Assembly (NCBI GenBank): GCA_947493455.1
Contig: CANLRB010000016.1
Coordinates: 42,377-106,376, forward strand
DNA: 64,000 bases
Direction of reading: 5' to 3'
Origin: an uncultured Pseudoalteromonas sp.
GTDB taxonomy: Bacteria; Pseudomonadota; Gammaproteobacteria; Enterobacterales; Alteromonadaceae
Shown: piece after piece, positions 51,862-61,767 of the stretch
How positions within the stretch are numbered: the first letter of the stretch is position 1
Layout: each line of letters opens with the position of its first letter
The notes under the pieces: generated by a model
Told to the model about the DNA's origin: nothing
What the model saw: the letters and a program-made list of their open reading frames with translations, nothing else
Database searches by the model: none
Made by a program: the position numbers and the translations under genes

Positions 51862-53796
51862 ATGAAAAAATTGTTGAAAATTTTTGGTTTTATTGTTGTT
51901 GGCTTGGTTATTTTGGTAATTGCATTACCTTTTATAATTCCAAGTGATTATATCTTTAATCAAGTTACGCAAGCGGTAGAAAAAACCACCGGCCGTACAC
52001 TAACCATTAAAGGGCAGCAAAACTTATCTGTATTCCCAAAACTTAGTTTAGAACTTAATGATGTACATTTCGCGAACATGCCAAATGGATCGTCCCCTGA
52101 TATGGTTTCAATGCAGCAATTGGCGGTACATATCCCTTATATGTCGGCGTTATTTGGTGATATTAAATTGGAGACCTTTGTAATACGTGAACCTAACATT
52201 TTGCTTGAAAAGATGCCTGATGGTCGCGTTAACTGGCAGTTGTTTGAATCAGTGAAGCAAGCGCCAAAGAATGAAGAAAAATCAAGCGAATCTAGCACGA
52301 CTGGATTGCCTAAGGATTTTGATATTGCGCTTGGCGAGGTTGCAATTTATGGCGGTACCTTTACGTATATTGATCATCAAACAAATAAAACATCACAATT
52401 ATCTGATTTAGATTTAACGATTCAGCTTCCGTCAATTAGAAAACCGCTTTTACTTGATGGCTCTGTGACTTATATGGAAGAAAAATTTCAACTTGAGACA
52501 CAGTTAGAGACACCAGAGAAAGTCATTAATGGTGATGATTTTAACTTGTCTGCGGTGATTGATGCAGCGCTGCTCAAAATGGACTTTAAGGGAGCTGTGG
52601 TTAAGGCAGGTAGTGAATTTAGTGGCGAGTTGGTCGTCAATGGTGACTCAGTTAAGCGTTTACTGCGTTGGCAAAATATAGCGATTGAAGCAAAAGATAA
52701 TGCACTTAATCAGTTTGCATTCTCTGGTAAGGCGAAATTCAGTGAGCAAAAATTAGTATTGTCTGAGCTCAAAGCAACTTTAGATAAACTCGATATTAAA
52801 GGGCAAGCAAACATTGATTTAGGTGAGCGGCTCAATATCATGGCAAATGCAGATCTCGGTGAGCTTAATGTTAACCCTTATCTTCCAGAATCGATTGCTA
52901 CTGAACAGCCCGTTCAAGAGCAAGGTGAGGCAAAACCTATTGTATGGGATAAGACGACCATTGACTTGTCGGCGCTGACAACCCTAGATGCCAATATTAA
53001 ACTGCGTTCGCAAGCGTTTAAATTTAAAGAGATCAAGTTAGGCGAAAACGCATTATCGTTGAAATTAAATAATGGTTTGGCAACAATTGGGCTCGATAAA
53101 TTTAACGCATATGAAGGCATGGGAACAGGAAAAGTAGTCGTCAATGCTGCGAAAGTGCCTTATGTAATCAATACGTCTTTTGAGTTAACCGGTATGCAAG
53201 CGGAGCCTTTGCTTAAAGATGCAGCTGCATTTGATAAACTAATGGGGCAGGGAAGTTTAAATTGGGCATTATCGACGTCGGGCCAGTCACAGCATGACTT
53301 TGTAAATGGATTGGGTGGTGAACTTGGTTTTAGTTTCTTAGACGGTGCAGTTAAAGGTGCAAACTTAGCTGCAATGGTACGCCAAGCAAAATCCTTAATT
53401 AGTGGTGGTGGATTAACTGGCGACGGATTAGAGCAGGGTTACGATAATGCAAAGAAAACAGATTTCTCTGAATTGACAGGGAAGTTTGTATTCGACAGCG
53501 GCATAAGCCGAGAAAATGAACTGCTGCTAAAAAGTCCTTTGTTAAGGGTGACAGGTAAAGGTGACGTTCATTTACCCAATACCAAATTAAATTATCGCTT
53601 AGTAACGGGCATTGTGGATTCGATAGAAGGGCAGGGTACTACCGACAAGAGTACAGGTTTTAAAATTCCTGCACGTATTAAAGGCCCATTCCATGATGTA
53701 AAAGTGAAGCTTGATATCAAGGATGCTGCGAAAGAAGAAGCGAAAGATAAAATTAAAGACAAAGTCAAAAATAAACTCAAAAACCTGTTTGGGTGA
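51862..53796 (+). CDS. asmA: AsmA family protein
   Basis: A 644-residue protein with an N-terminal inner-membrane anchor (about residues 5-27) and a long periplasmic beta-rich body. The family's conserved start is LPFIIPSDYIFNQVTQAVEKTTGRTLTIKGQQNLSVFPKLSLELNDV. The AsmA_2 region near the C-terminus has GELGFSFLDGAVKGANLAAMVRQAKSLI and NYRLVTGIV. AsmA-like proteins are proposed to bridge the membranes and carry phospholipid to the outer membrane. The last about 30 residues are a lysine/aspartate repeat. AAAGGGAC precedes the ATG. Confidence 0.9.
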   Translation: MKKLLKIFGFIVVGLVILVIALPFIIPSDYIFNQVTQAVEKTTGRTLTIKGQQNLSVFPKLSLELNDVHFANMPNGSSPDMVSMQQLAVHIPYMSALFGDIKLETFVIREPNILLEKMPDGRVNWQLFESVKQAPKNEEKSSESSTTGLPKDFDIALGEVAIYGGTFTYIDHQTNKTSQLSDLDLTIQLPSIRKPLLLDGSVTYMEEKFQLETQLETPEKVINGDDFNLSAVIDAALLKMDFKGAVVKAGSEFSGELVVNGDSVKRLLRWQNIAIEAKDNALNQFAFSGKAKFSEQKLVLSELKATLDKLDIKGQANIDLGERLNIMANADLGELNVNPYLPESIATEQPVQEQGEAKPIVWDKTTIDLSALTTLDANIKLRSQAFKFKEIKLGENALSLKLNNGLATIGLDKFNAYEGMGTGKVVVNAAKVPYVINTSFELTGMQAEPLLKDAAAFDKLMGQGSLNWALSTSGQSQHDFVNGLGGELGFSFLDGAVKGANLAAMVRQAKSLISGGGLTGDGLEQGYDNAKKTDFSELTGKFVFDSGISRENELLLKSPLLRVTGKGDVHLPNTKLNYRLVTGIVDSIEGQGTTDKSTGFKIPARIKGPFHDVKVKLDIKDAAKEEAKDKIKDKVKNKLKNLFG

Positions 53797-54567
53797 GCGC
53801 GAACCGACAAAAATATCGGGAATATTTTTGAACAGCGGAGCTGACCCGAAGGGCGAAAGGCAGGATGCATGAAGTCATCGAAGCTTCGCAGTCGCGCGAA
53901 CGCTTTTCATGGACGAAAAGCCGGAATATCACTTCATGGACGAATTACTAACATGATTGTTAAACCTAATCGAAGCCTAGGCCGCTCCTTTACATCCATG
54001 TAATTTCGGCATTAGTACATTCTGTACGTCACAGCCGTGCGAACGCGATTAAAATATTGGAAACATTTTAAAACGACGAAGTCGGCTCGTAGAGTTAAAA
54101 CCAAGGATGGTTTTAATAAACTGGATGTCGATTACTGCGTAACGCACCGGAATATCGTATTAGATGAGAAGTAACCGAAGCGAAGCTTCGCAGTACTTCG
54201 AAATGAGGTCAGGATACCGATGTTATATAGCTTCATGGACGAATTTGTTTGCACTGAGTATATAAGATTCCAGACCGACAAAAATATCGGGAGTATTTTT
54301 GAACAGCGGAGCGGGCCCGAAGGGCGTAAGGCAGGATGCCTGAAGCATCGAAGCCTAGGCCGCTCCTTTACATCCATATAATTGCGGCATTAGTACATTC
54401 TGAATGTCACAACCACGAAAGCATTTTTCATAGCCGTGCCGTCTTCCTGCTCTTTTAAGAGAATGTAAAACACGATGATGTGATTTATCGTGTTACTTAA
54501 ACGACTATGTAAACACAAGTGTATACTGACATTTGCTATACAACACGTAAGAGAACATAAATTGAGC
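53797..54567. repeat. Intergenic cluster of dispersed repeat modules, no gene
   Basis: The 770 bases between asmA and the next gene are mostly built of repeated modules. Module A at 53803-53884 recurs at 54274-54352 with few differences (ACCGACAAAAATATCGGG start, GGCAGGATGC end). Module B at 53970-54034 recurs at 54348-54410 (TCGAAGCCTAGGCCGCTCC start, CATTAGTACATTCTG inside). CTTCATGGACGAATT and GAAGCTTCGCAGT also occur twice each. Several parts are self-complementary (for example GAAGCTTCGC, and AAAACCA/TGGTTTT near 54098). I take this as a mosaic of a dispersed, non-coding genomic repeat family. Confidence 0.75.
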
Positions 54568-55056
54568 ATGAATACCGAGATAAGACTTATATCAAGCGCC
54601 GACGACCAAGCCATTCATGACATCATTAAGGCTGTTGGCAAAGAATTTGGTGCAGTAGGTGATGGCTTTGGACCGGGTGACGCCGAAGTAAGCGCGATGA
54701 GTGAGCATTATTTGCGTATAAATCGCAGTTGTTACTATGTTGCTGTGTTGCAAGGTAAGGTGGTCGGTGGGTGCGGCATTGCTCCATTTAATAACAGTTC
54801 GCAAGTTTGCGAATTACGTAAATTGTTTTTAATACCGGGGGCGCGTGGTTTAGGGATTGGCAAAGCGCTCACTGAGCAGTGTTTAAACGATGCGAGAAGT
54901 ATGGGCTATCAGCAGTGCTATTTAGATACTTTGAGTAATATGCATAAGGCTATCTCATTGTATAAGCGGTTTGGTTTTAGAAATTTGGAGAGTTCACTTG
55001 ATGGTTCAGAGCATGGTGGTTGCGATGTTTGGATGATAAATGAATTGTCACATTAA
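54568..55056 (+). CDS. GNAT family N-acetyltransferase
   Basis: A 162-residue GNAT. IRLISSADDQAIHDIIKAVGKEFGAV opens the fold; the CoA loop is PGARGLGIGKALTEQCL near residue 100, and YLDTLSNMHKAISLYKRFGFRNL is motif B. Such a FGAV-and-RKLFL pattern is common in uncharacterised small GNATs. The ATG at 54568 is chosen because homology starts there; the frame runs back to an ATG at 54490, but the extra part is repeat-rich. It lies directly before the ribosomal operon. Confidence 0.85.
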   Translation: MNTEIRLISSADDQAIHDIIKAVGKEFGAVGDGFGPGDAEVSAMSEHYLRINRSCYYVAVLQGKVVGGCGIAPFNNSSQVCELRKLFLIPGARGLGIGKALTEQCLNDARSMGYQQCYLDTLSNMHKAISLYKRFGFRNLESSLDGSEHGGCDVWMINELSH

Positions 55057-55251
55057 TAATGTAAACTTCGAGGCACAAATAGGATAGTTAAATTTAACTT
55101 GAAGAAGACAAGAAAGCACCCCATATCCAAGTAAAGCAAATATGATATGTGCTGTTTATTTTTTGAACTTGTTGTTCTTTGGTCACTTTTTTTATCAAAA
55201 AGTTACCTTAAAAATTAATTAAAAAATAACCTACCACTTAACTGGGTTTGC

Positions 55252-55368
55252 TGGTACAATTGCCCGCCCCCAAAGAGATCCAACTGGACTTTTGGGTGGA
55301 GAATTGAACAATTAGGTCTTAATTCGTACTGAATTAAGGCAGGTTTTAACTACACCGGAGCATATACA
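55252..55368 (+). promoter_or_regulatory. Promoter and leader of the spc ribosomal operon
   Basis: An extended -10 element TGGTACAAT (55252-55260) lies about 108 bases before rplN; no good -35 is visible. The leader can form a hairpin CCCAAA/TTTGGG (55269-55274 with 55291-55296) and CTTAATTC/GAATTAAG (55318-55325 with 55331-55338). The run CCCGCCCCC directly after the -10 may mark a stringent-type discriminator (G/C rich) as in other ribosomal promoters. The region upstream to 55057 is AT-rich and shows nothing else. Confidence 0.55.
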
Positions 55369-55737
55369 ATGATCCAAATGCAAACTCAGCTGGACGTTGC
55401 TGATAACAGCGGCGCTCGCAAAGTGCAGTGTATTAAAGTCCTTGGCGGTTCGCACCGTCGCTACGCAGCGATTGGCGACATCATCAAAGTTTCTGTAAAA
55501 GAAGCGATTCCTCGCGGTAAAGTGAAGAAAGGTGATGTTAAAAACGCGGTAGTTGTGCGTACTAAAAAAGGCGTTCGTCGTCCAGACGGTTCTTTAATCC
55601 GTTTCGACAGCAATGCGGCTGTTATCTTAAATGATAGCTTACAGCCAATTGGTACTCGTATCTTTGGCCCTGTGACTCGTGAACTTCGTACTGAACAGTT
55701 CATGAAGATCGTTTCACTAGCCCCAGAAGTACTATAA
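55369..55737 (+). CDS. rplN: 50S ribosomal protein L14
   Basis: 122 residues starting [27 protein letters not shown], identical in pattern to bacterial L14, which binds 23S rRNA near the L19/h14 bridge. CGGAG lies eight bases before the ATG. It is the first gene of the spc operon here, preceded by a GNAT gene instead of rpsQ of the S10 operon. Confidence 0.98.
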   Translation: MIQMQTQLDVADNSGARKVQCIKVLGGSHRRYAAIGDIIKVSVKEAIPRGKVKKGDVKNAVVVRTKKGVRRPDGSLIRFDSNAAVILNDSLQPIGTRIFGPVTRELRTEQFMKIVSLAPEVL

Positions 55738-55747
55738 GGAGTCGATC

Positions 55748-56062
55748 ATGGCAGCAAAAATCCGTCGTGATGACGAAGTAATCGTACTAGCCGGTAAAGA
55801 CAAAGGTAAGCGCGGTAAAGTGCTTTCAGTTGTAACTGAATCAGGCCGAGTATTTGTTGAAGGCGTAAACTTAATCAAGAAGCACCAAAAGCCTGTACCT
55901 CAGTTACAGCAAGCTGGCGGCATTGTTGAGAAAGAAGCGTCAATCGACGTATCAAACGTAGCGATCTTCAACCAGGAAACTGGTAAAGCGGATCGTGTAG
56001 GTTTCAAGATTGAAGATGGTAATAAAGTACGTATCTTCAAATCTACCGGTAAAACTATCTAA
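55748..56062 (+). CDS. rplX: 50S ribosomal protein L24
   Basis: 104 residues with the KOW motif ([23 protein letters not shown]) near the start, then [13 protein letters not shown]. An early assembly initiator protein of the 50S. It follows rplN after ten bases, with a GGAG binding site. In E. coli the S8 operator sits at the rplX-rplE junction. Confidence 0.98.
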   Translation: MAAKIRRDDEVIVLAGKDKGKRGKVLSVVTESGRVFVEGVNLIKKHQKPVPQLQQAGGIVEKEASIDVSNVAIFNQETGKADRVGFKIEDGNKVRIFKSTGKTI

Positions 56063-56077
56063 TAGTCGGAGTAGACG

Positions 56078-56617
56078 ATGGCGAAACTGCATGAAATGTA
56101 TAAAGACAAAGTAGTTGCTGAACTTCAAAAAGAGTTCGGTTTCAGCTCTGTCATGCAAGTCCCTCGAATAGAGAAAATTACCCTTAATATGGGTGTGGGC
56201 GAAGCCCTAGCAGACAAAAAGATTCTAGAAAACGCAGTAAACGATCTAGAAGCTATCTCTGGTCAGAAAGCATTAATCACGAAAGCACGTAAATCAGTAG
56301 CTGGTTTCAAAATTCGTGAAGGCTATCCGATCGGTTGTAAAGTAACCCTACGCGGTGAGCGTATGTGGGATTTCTTAGAGCGTTTAGTCTCTATTGCAAT
56401 GCCACGTATTCGTGACTTCCGCGGTGTTAGCGCTAAGTCTTTTGACGGTCGCGGTAACTATTCTATGGGCGTACGTGAGCAAATCATCTTCCCAGAAATT
56501 GATTATGATAAAGTAGATCGCGTTCGCGGTATGGATATCACAATCACTACTTCTGCGAAAACAGATGAGGAAGGCCGTGCGTTGTTAGCAGCGTTTAACT
56601 TCCCATTCAAGAAATAA
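56078..56617 (+). CDS. rplE: 50S ribosomal protein L5
   Basis: 179 residues starting [21 protein letters not shown]. The conserved [15 protein letters not shown] and [21 protein letters not shown] blocks are present. Binds 5S rRNA and the P-site tRNA. The region around its start is the likely S8 feedback site by analogy with E. coli; I did not fold it in detail. Confidence 0.98.
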   Translation: MAKLHEMYKDKVVAELQKEFGFSSVMQVPRIEKITLNMGVGEALADKKILENAVNDLEAISGQKALITKARKSVAGFKIREGYPIGCKVTLRGERMWDFLERLVSIAMPRIRDFRGVSAKSFDGRGNYSMGVREQIIFPEIDYDKVDRVRGMDITITTSAKTDEEGRALLAAFNFPFKK

Positions 56618-56627
56618 GGGTAGGGTT

Positions 56628-56933
56628 ATGGCAAAGAATTCTATGAAAGCACGTGAAGCAAAACGTGCAAAGTTAGTGGCTCAGTACGCTGAAAAGCGCG
56701 CTGCACTAAAAGCAATCATCTCAGACGTTAACGCTTCTGAAGATGATCGTTGGGACGCGGTATTAAAGCTTCAAAGCCTTCCGCGTGATTCAAGCCCTGC
56801 GCGTCAACGTAATCGTTGTAACATCACGGGCCGCCCACATGGTTACCTTCGTAAGTTCGGCTTAAGCCGTATCAAATTACGCGAAGCTGCTATGCGCGGT
56901 GAAGTTCCTGGCCTTAAAAAGGCTTCTTGGTAA
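56628..56933 (+). CDS. rpsN: 30S ribosomal protein S14 (zinc-independent, long form)
   Basis: 101 residues, [58 protein letters not shown] is the conserved C-terminal block. It lacks the CxxC pairs of the short zinc-binding S14 type, so it is the C-minus form usual in gammaproteobacteria. Confidence 0.98.
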   Translation: MAKNSMKAREAKRAKLVAQYAEKRAALKAIISDVNASEDDRWDAVLKLQSLPRDSSPARQRNRCNITGRPHGYLRKFGLSRIKLREAAMRGEVPGLKKASW

Positions 56934-56954
56934 TAGAATCACGGGAGTAAGACA

Positions 56955-57347
56955 ATGAGCTTGCAAGATCCAATCGCGGATATGTTTACACGTGTTCGTA
57001 ACGGCCAACAGGCTAAGAAGGTTTCTGTATCTATGCCTTCTTCAAAGCTAAAGGTTGCTGTTGCAAAACTACTTAAAGAAGAAGGTTTCATCACTGATTT
57101 CGCAGTAGCGGGTGAAGCAAAACCAGAACTTTCTGTAGAACTAAAATATTTTGAAGGCAAAGCTGTAATTGAGTCAATTCAGCGTGTTAGCCGCCCTGGT
57201 CTACGTATCTATAAGAAACGTGACGAGCTTCCTAAAGTTATGGGTGGTCTAGGTATTGCTATCGTTTCAACTTCTAAAGGCTTGATGACTGACCGTGCTG
57301 CACGTAGTGCTGGTATCGGTGGTGAAATCATCGGCTTTGTAGCTTAA
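56955..57347 (+). CDS. rpsH: 30S ribosomal protein S8
   Basis: 130 residues, [22 protein letters not shown] start and the C-terminal [31 protein letters not shown] block. Binds the central 16S domain, and in E. coli represses the operon by binding mRNA near rplE. Confidence 0.98.
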   Translation: MSLQDPIADMFTRVRNGQQAKKVSVSMPSSKLKVAVAKLLKEEGFITDFAVAGEAKPELSVELKYFEGKAVIESIQRVSRPGLRIYKKRDELPKVMGGLGIAIVSTSKGLMTDRAARSAGIGGEIIGFVA

Positions 57348-57359
57348 TCGGAGGGAACT

Positions 57360-57893
57360 ATGTCTCGTATAGCAAAGGCACCTATTACAGTTCCTGCCGG
57401 TGTTGAAGTTACACTAGCTGGTCAAGAAATCAAAGTTAAAGGCAAAAGTGGTGAGTTAACTCGCACTGTAAACGCTGCTGTTGAAGTAACTTTTGAAGAT
57501 AACGTAATCAAGACGCTTCCTCGTGAAGGTTTTGCTGACGCATGGGCGCAGGCAGGTACTGCACGCGCTAACATCAATAACATGGTTATTGGTGCAAGCG
57601 AAGGTTATGTGAAAAAGCTTCAGTTAGTTGGTGTTGGTTACCGTGCTGCAGCTAAGGGTAAAGTTTTAGACTTAACTCTTGGTTTCTCACACCCAGTGAA
57701 TTTCGAAGTACCTGAAGGTATTACTATCGAAACTCCAAGCCAAACTGAAATTGTGGTTAAAGGCGCAGATAAGCAATTAGTAGGTCAAGTATCTGCTAAC
57801 ATCCGTGCATACCGTAAGCCTGAGCCTTACAAAGGTAAAGGTGTTCGTTATGCTGATGAACACGTGCGTCGTAAAGAAGCCAAGAAGAAGTAA
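57360..57893 (+). CDS. rplF: 50S ribosomal protein L6
   Basis: 177 residues; [31 protein letters not shown] start and the [23 protein letters not shown] tail. Two-domain L6 near the sarcin-ricin loop. GGAGG precedes the ATG. Confidence 0.98.
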   Translation: MSRIAKAPITVPAGVEVTLAGQEIKVKGKSGELTRTVNAAVEVTFEDNVIKTLPREGFADAWAQAGTARANINNMVIGASEGYVKKLQLVGVGYRAAAKGKVLDLTLGFSHPVNFEVPEGITIETPSQTEIVVKGADKQLVGQVSANIRAYRKPEPYKGKGVRYADEHVRRKEAKKK

Positions 57894-57902
57894 GGTAGAA
57901 CG

Positions 57903-58253
57903 ATGGATAAGAAAACAGCTCGTCTACGTCGTGCAAAACGCACTCGTAGAAACTTTATTGAACAAGGCGTTACTCGCCTAGTTATCCACCGCACACCGCG
58001 TCACATTTACGCTCAAGTTGTAAATGCTGAAGGTGCTGTGGTAGCTGCTGCTTCTACTGTTGAAAAAGCACTAGCCGCATCAATTGAAGGTACTGGTAAC
58101 GTTGCAGCTGCACAAGCTGTAGGTAAAGCTGTCGCAGAGCGCGCAGTTGAAAAAGGTATCGCAAAATTATCTTTTGATCGCAGTGGTTTTAAATATCACG
58201 GCCGTGTGAAGGCGCTTGCTGATGCAGCGCGTGAAGCCGGTTTGCAATTCTAG
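57903..58253 (+). CDS. rplR: 50S ribosomal protein L18
   Basis: 116 residues, [16 protein letters not shown] start and [17 protein letters not shown] end. Binds 5S rRNA with L5. The ATG follows an AAGGTAGAACG spacing of suitable length. Confidence 0.98.
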   Translation: MDKKTARLRRAKRTRRNFIEQGVTRLVIHRTPRHIYAQVVNAEGAVVAAASTVEKALAASIEGTGNVAAAQAVGKAVAERAVEKGIAKLSFDRSGFKYHGRVKALADAAREAGLQF

Positions 58254-58262
58254 GAGTAGACA

Positions 58263-58763
58263 ATGGCTAACGTAGAAGCAAAGCAAACAGAATTCGCTGA
58301 AAAGCTAATTGCTGTAAACCGTGTGTCAAAAGTTGTTAAAGGTGGTCGTATCTTTAGCTTCACAGCACTAACTGTTGTTGGTGATGGCGCAGGTAAAGTA
58401 GGTTTTGGTTACGGTAAAGCACGTGAAGTTCCAGCTGCTATTCAAAAAGCAATGGAAAAAGCGCGTCGTAACATGATTAATGTAGACCTTAACGGTAACA
58501 CATTACAACACCCAATTAAGGGCCGTCATTCAGGCTCTAAGGTATACATGCAACCAGCATCAGAAGGTACAGGTATCATCGCCGGTGGTGCAATGCGTGC
58601 TGTATTGGAAGTAACGGGTGTACAAAACGTTCTTTCTAAGTGTTACGGTTCGACTAACCCAATCAACGTTGTTCGTGCAACTATCAAAGCTCTTGAGAAC
58701 ATGAAATCTCCAGAAGCTGTTGCTGCGAAGCGTGGTTTAACTGTTGAACAAATTCAGGGGTAA
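58263..58763 (+). CDS. rpsE: 30S ribosomal protein S5
   Basis: 166 residues. [46 protein letters not shown] is the S5 signature. It shapes the mRNA entry channel and decoding fidelity. GGAG lies before the ATG. Confidence 0.98.
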   Translation: MANVEAKQTEFAEKLIAVNRVSKVVKGGRIFSFTALTVVGDGAGKVGFGYGKAREVPAAIQKAMEKARRNMINVDLNGNTLQHPIKGRHSGSKVYMQPASEGTGIIAGGAMRAVLEVTGVQNVLSKCYGSTNPINVVRATIKALENMKSPEAVAAKRGLTVEQIQG

Positions 58764-58769
58764 TTAACC

Positions 58770-58949
58770 ATGGCAAATACTGTAAAAGTGACTCAAGTAA
58801 AGAGCTCTATCGGTCGTTTACCGAAGCATAAAGCTACTTTACGTGGCCTTGGTTTACGTCGTATTAACCACACTGTTGAGTTAGAAGATACTCCATGTGT
58901 GCGCGGTATGATCAACCAAGTTTCTTACATGGTTAAGGTTGAGGGCTAA
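58770..58949 (+). CDS. rpmD: 50S ribosomal protein L30
   Basis: A 59-residue protein read directly from the sequence: it starts [16 protein letters not shown], then [17 protein letters not shown], and ends MVKVEG. This is the bacterial L30 pattern. The ATG lies six bases after the rpsE stop. The gene fits the spc order between rpsE and rplO. Confidence 0.97.
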   Translation: MANTVKVTQVKSSIGRLPKHKATLRGLGLRRINHTVELEDTPCVRGMINQVSYMVKVEG

Positions 58950-58953
58950 TTCG

Positions 58954-59388
58954 ATGCATTTGAATACTCTTTCTCCTGCTGCAGGTTCTAAGTCTGCTGG
59001 TAAACGTGTTGGTCGTGGTATCGGTTCTGGTCTTGGTAAGACTGGTGGTCGTGGTCACAAAGGTCAAAAATCACGTTCTGGCGGTAAAGTGCGCGTTGGT
59101 TTTGAAGGCGGTCAAATGCCTATGCAACGTCGTCTACCTAAATTTGGTTTCACTTCACGCAAGTCTCTTGTGTCTGCTGAAGTTAACCTTTTTGAAATCG
59201 CTAAAGTTGAAGGCGATGTGGTAGAACTAAGCACACTACAGGCAGCTGGTATCGTTAAAAAGAACGTTCAGTTCGTTAAAGTAGTTAAATCTGGCGAAGT
59301 TTCTCGCGCGGTTACTGTTAAAGGTCTTAAAGTGACTAAAGGTGCTCGTGAAGCGATTGAAGCTGCCGGAGGCAAGATAGAAGAATAA
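58954..59388 (+). CDS. rplO: 50S ribosomal protein L15
   Basis: 144 residues. [41 protein letters not shown] start matches E. coli L15. I start at the ATG at 58954; the frame runs back into rpmD. Assembly and tRNA-site neighbour protein of the 50S. Confidence 0.98.
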   Translation: MHLNTLSPAAGSKSAGKRVGRGIGSGLGKTGGRGHKGQKSRSGGKVRVGFEGGQMPMQRRLPKFGFTSRKSLVSAEVNLFEIAKVEGDVVELSTLQAAGIVKKNVQFVKVVKSGEVSRAVTVKGLKVTKGAREAIEAAGGKIEE

Positions 59389-59400
59389 TAAGGAAGTACT

Positions 59401-60729
59401 ATGGCTAAACCAGGTTTAGATATGCAAAGTGCACAGAGTGGCTTAGCGGAGCTGAAGCGCCGATTACTATTTGTATTGGGTGCAATCATTATTTACCGTC
59501 TTGGTTCATTTGTGCCGATCCCTGGAATAGACGCCGCAGTACTAGCCCAGTTCTTCGAGCAACAAAAGGGCACCATTGTTGAAATGTTCAACATGTTCAG
59601 TGGTGGTGCACTTGAGCGTGCATCGGTGTTGGCACTAGGTATTATGCCTTACATTACCGCTTCAATTATCATGCAGTTGTTGACGCATATGCATCCAGCC
59701 ATGATTGAATTGAAAAAAGAAGGTGAGCAAGGTCGTAAGAAAATTAGTCAATACACTCGATATGCTACGCTTGTGCTAGCTACATTCCAATCAATTGGTA
59801 TAGCAACAAGTTTACCAAATATGATGCAAGGTTTAGTGGTTAACCCAGGTTTTGGGTTCTACTTTACTGCAGTTGTAAGTTTGGTAACTGGTACTATGTT
59901 CTTGATGTGGTTGGGTGAACAAATTACAGAGCGCGGTATCGGTAACGGTATTTCTGTTCTTATATTTGTTGGTATTGTAGCTAACTTGCCGTCTGCTATT
60001 GGCTCGACTGCCGAAATGGCGCGCCAAGGTGATTTGAATGTTTTAATACTACTATTGATTGCGGTAATTGTTTTTGCTGTAACTGCATTGGTTGTGTTCT
60101 TCGAGCGTGGTCAACGTCGTATCGTTGTTAACTATGCGAAGCGCCAGCAAGGCCGTCAGGTGTTTGCAGCGCAAAGTTCACATTTACCATTGAAAGTTAA
60201 TATGGCAGGGGTTATTCCACCAATCTTTGCTAGTAGTGTTATTCTGTTCCCTGGTACAATTGCGAGCTGGTTCGGTCAAGGTGAAGGCCCTGTAGCTGAT
60301 GTATTACAAACTGTTTCATTAGCGTTGTCTCCAGGACAACCGTTATATGCAATGGTTTTAGCAGCTGCCATCATCTTTTTCTGCTTCTTCTATACAGCGT
60401 TGGTATTTAATCCACGCGAGACAGCAGACAACCTGAAAAAATCAGGGGCATTTATCCCAGGCATTCGCCCAGGAGAGCAGACATCAAAATACATTGATAA
60501 AGTGATGACACGCCTAACATTAGCTGGTGCGTTGTATATTACCTTTATCTGTCTAGTGCCCGAGTTTATGACCATGGCGTGGCAAACGCCGTTCTACTTC
60601 GGCGGTACATCAATTTTGATTATCGTTGTTGTAATCATGGACTTTATGGCACAAGTACAGACCCATCTGATGTCTCATCAGTATGATTCTGTGCTGAAAA
60701 AAGCCAACCTAAAAGGCTACGGCCGCTAG
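59401..60729 (+). CDS. secY: Preprotein translocase subunit SecY
   Basis: 442 residues, ten membrane segments. [36 protein letters not shown] and [39 protein letters not shown] are the conserved blocks. Core channel of the Sec translocon in the inner membrane. The ATG has an AAGGA site. Its place between rplO and rpmJ is canonical. Confidence 0.98.
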   Translation: MAKPGLDMQSAQSGLAELKRRLLFVLGAIIIYRLGSFVPIPGIDAAVLAQFFEQQKGTIVEMFNMFSGGALERASVLALGIMPYITASIIMQLLTHMHPAMIELKKEGEQGRKKISQYTRYATLVLATFQSIGIATSLPNMMQGLVVNPGFGFYFTAVVSLVTGTMFLMWLGEQITERGIGNGISVLIFVGIVANLPSAIGSTAEMARQGDLNVLILLLIAVIVFAVTALVVFFERGQRRIVVNYAKRQQGRQVFAAQSSHLPLKVNMAGVIPPIFASSVILFPGTIASWFGQGEGPVADVLQTVSLALSPGQPLYAMVLAAAIIFFCFFYTALVFNPRETADNLKKSGAFIPGIRPGEQTSKYIDKVMTRLTLAGALYITFICLVPEFMTMAWQTPFYFGGTSILIIVVVIMDFMAQVQTHLMSHQYDSVLKKANLKGYGR

Positions 60730-60750
60730 GTTGTGTTACGGAGTTGAGTT

Positions 60751-60864
60751 ATGAAAGTACGTGCTTCCGTTAAAAAGATTTGCCGTAACTGTAAAGTTAT
60801 CAAGCGTGCAGGTGTTGTTCGCGTGATTTGCAGTGACCCTAAGCATAAGCAAAGGCAAGGCTAA
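60751..60864 (+). CDS. rpmJ: 50S ribosomal protein L36 (zinc-binding form)
   Basis: A 37-residue protein read directly from the sequence: [21 protein letters not shown] then [16 protein letters not shown]. The CxxC plus Cys and His ligands give the zinc ribbon (C+ form). It is the last gene of the spc operon and sits 22 bases after secY. Confidence 0.97.
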   Translation: MKVRASVKKICRNCKVIKRAGVVRVICSDPKHKQRQG

Positions 60865-60875
60865 TTTAAGTCATG

Positions 60876-60899
60876 CAGGCTGAGTTGTTACTCAGCCTG
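60876..60899 (+). terminator. Hairpin at the spc-alpha operon junction
   Basis: CAGGCTGAG/CTCAGCCTG, a 9-bp stem with a 6-base loop, followed by TTTCATT. It lies 12 bases after rpmJ. It may partly end the spc transcript before the alpha genes. Confidence 0.65.
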
Positions 60900-60901
60900 T
60901 T

Positions 60902-60992
60902 TCATTGGTAGAAATCTGATATCGGTTGGGTATCCTATACGGGCTTTCCAACAAGATGATAATCAGGTTCATTTATAGGAGATATGTTAGTG
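60902..60992 (+). promoter_or_regulatory. Putative S4-binding alpha-operon leader
   Basis: The 90 bases before rpsM resemble the alpha-operon ribosome-binding-site pseudoknot of gammaproteobacteria, to which S4 binds to repress rpsM-rpsK-rpsD-rpoA-rplQ. The ending ACAAGATGATAATCAGGTTC followed by AGGAG resembles the E. coli leader. I judge this from pattern, not from a covariance model. Confidence 0.5.
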
Positions 60993-61346
60993 GCCCGTAT
61001 CGCAGGCATTAACGTTCCTGACCATAAGCATGCTGTTATCGGTTTAACAAGCATCTATGGTGTAGGTAAGACTCGCTCTAAGGCTATCTTAGCAGCGACT
61101 GGTATCGCCGAGACCACAAAAATCGGTGAACTAAGTGATGAAGTTCTTGACCAACTACGTGAAGAAGTAGGCAAGTACACTGTTGAAGGTGATCTTCGTC
61201 GTGAAGTTACTTTGAATATCAAGCGTCTTATGGACCTTGGTTGTTTCCGTGGCCTACGTCACCGTCGTTCGCTTCCACTACGTGGTCAGCGTACTAAGAC
61301 TAACGCGCGTACTCGTAAGGGTCCTCGCAAGCCTATCAAGAAATAA
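60990..61346 (+). CDS. rpsM: 30S ribosomal protein S13
   Basis: 118 residues starting at GTG 60990, which gives [30 protein letters not shown], the exact family N-terminus. The AGGAG at 60977-60981 is eight bases before it; an in-frame ATG at 60984 is only two bases from that site and would add MLV. Head of the 30S. Confidence 0.97.
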   Translation: MARIAGINVPDHKHAVIGLTSIYGVGKTRSKAILAATGIAETTKIGELSDEVLDQLREEVGKYTVEGDLRREVTLNIKRLMDLGCFRGLRHRRSLPLRGQRTKTNARTRKGPRKPIKK

Positions 61347-61359
61347 GGTGGGGTAAGTT

Positions 61360-61746
61360 ATGGCTAAAGCACCAATTCGTCGTAAGAAGGTTAAAAAGCA
61401 AGTTGCTGATGGTATGGCTCATGTTCATGCATCTTTCAACAATACTATTGTAACTATTACTGACCGTCAGGGTAATGCTCTGTCATGGGCAACTGCAGGT
61501 GGTTCTGGTTTCCGTGGTTCACGTAAATCAACTCCATTCGCTGCACAGGTTGCTGCTGAGCGTGCAGGTACTGCTGCACAAGAATACGGTTTAAAAAACT
61601 TAGAAGTTTTCATTAAAGGTCCAGGTCCAGGTCGTGAATCATCTGTACGTGCCCTTAATGCACTAGGTTACCGTATCACAAACATTACTGACGTGACGCC
61701 AATTCCACATAATGGTTGTCGTCCACCGAAGAAACGTCGCGTATAA
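61360..61746 (+). CDS. rpsK: 30S ribosomal protein S11
   Basis: 128 residues. [63 protein letters not shown] is the standard start. Platform of the 30S near the mRNA exit. Confidence 0.98.
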   Translation: MAKAPIRRKKVKKQVADGMAHVHASFNNTIVTITDRQGNALSWATAGGSGFRGSRKSTPFAAQVAAERAGTAAQEYGLKNLEVFIKGPGPGRESSVRALNALGYRITNITDVTPIPHNGCRPPKKRRV

Positions 61747-61767
61747 CAATAGGTTAGGAGAAAGAAC

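Noticed and set aside
53592-53870. Minus-strand frame of 92 codons over the asmA end and repeat module A
   Set aside because: It lies mostly antisense to asmA and its start is in the repeat. A similar peptide (CSKI.PIFLSV) comes from the other repeat copy, so it is a product of repeat DNA, not a gene.
54132-54377. Minus-strand frame of 81 codons
   Set aside because: It falls in the dispersed repeat cluster, shares the same repeat-derived peptide, and has no ribosome binding site or family match.
60984-61346. ATG at 60984 as the rpsM start
   Set aside because: It is only two bases from the AGGAG site and would add three residues; the GTG at 60990 has proper spacing and gives the family N-terminus.
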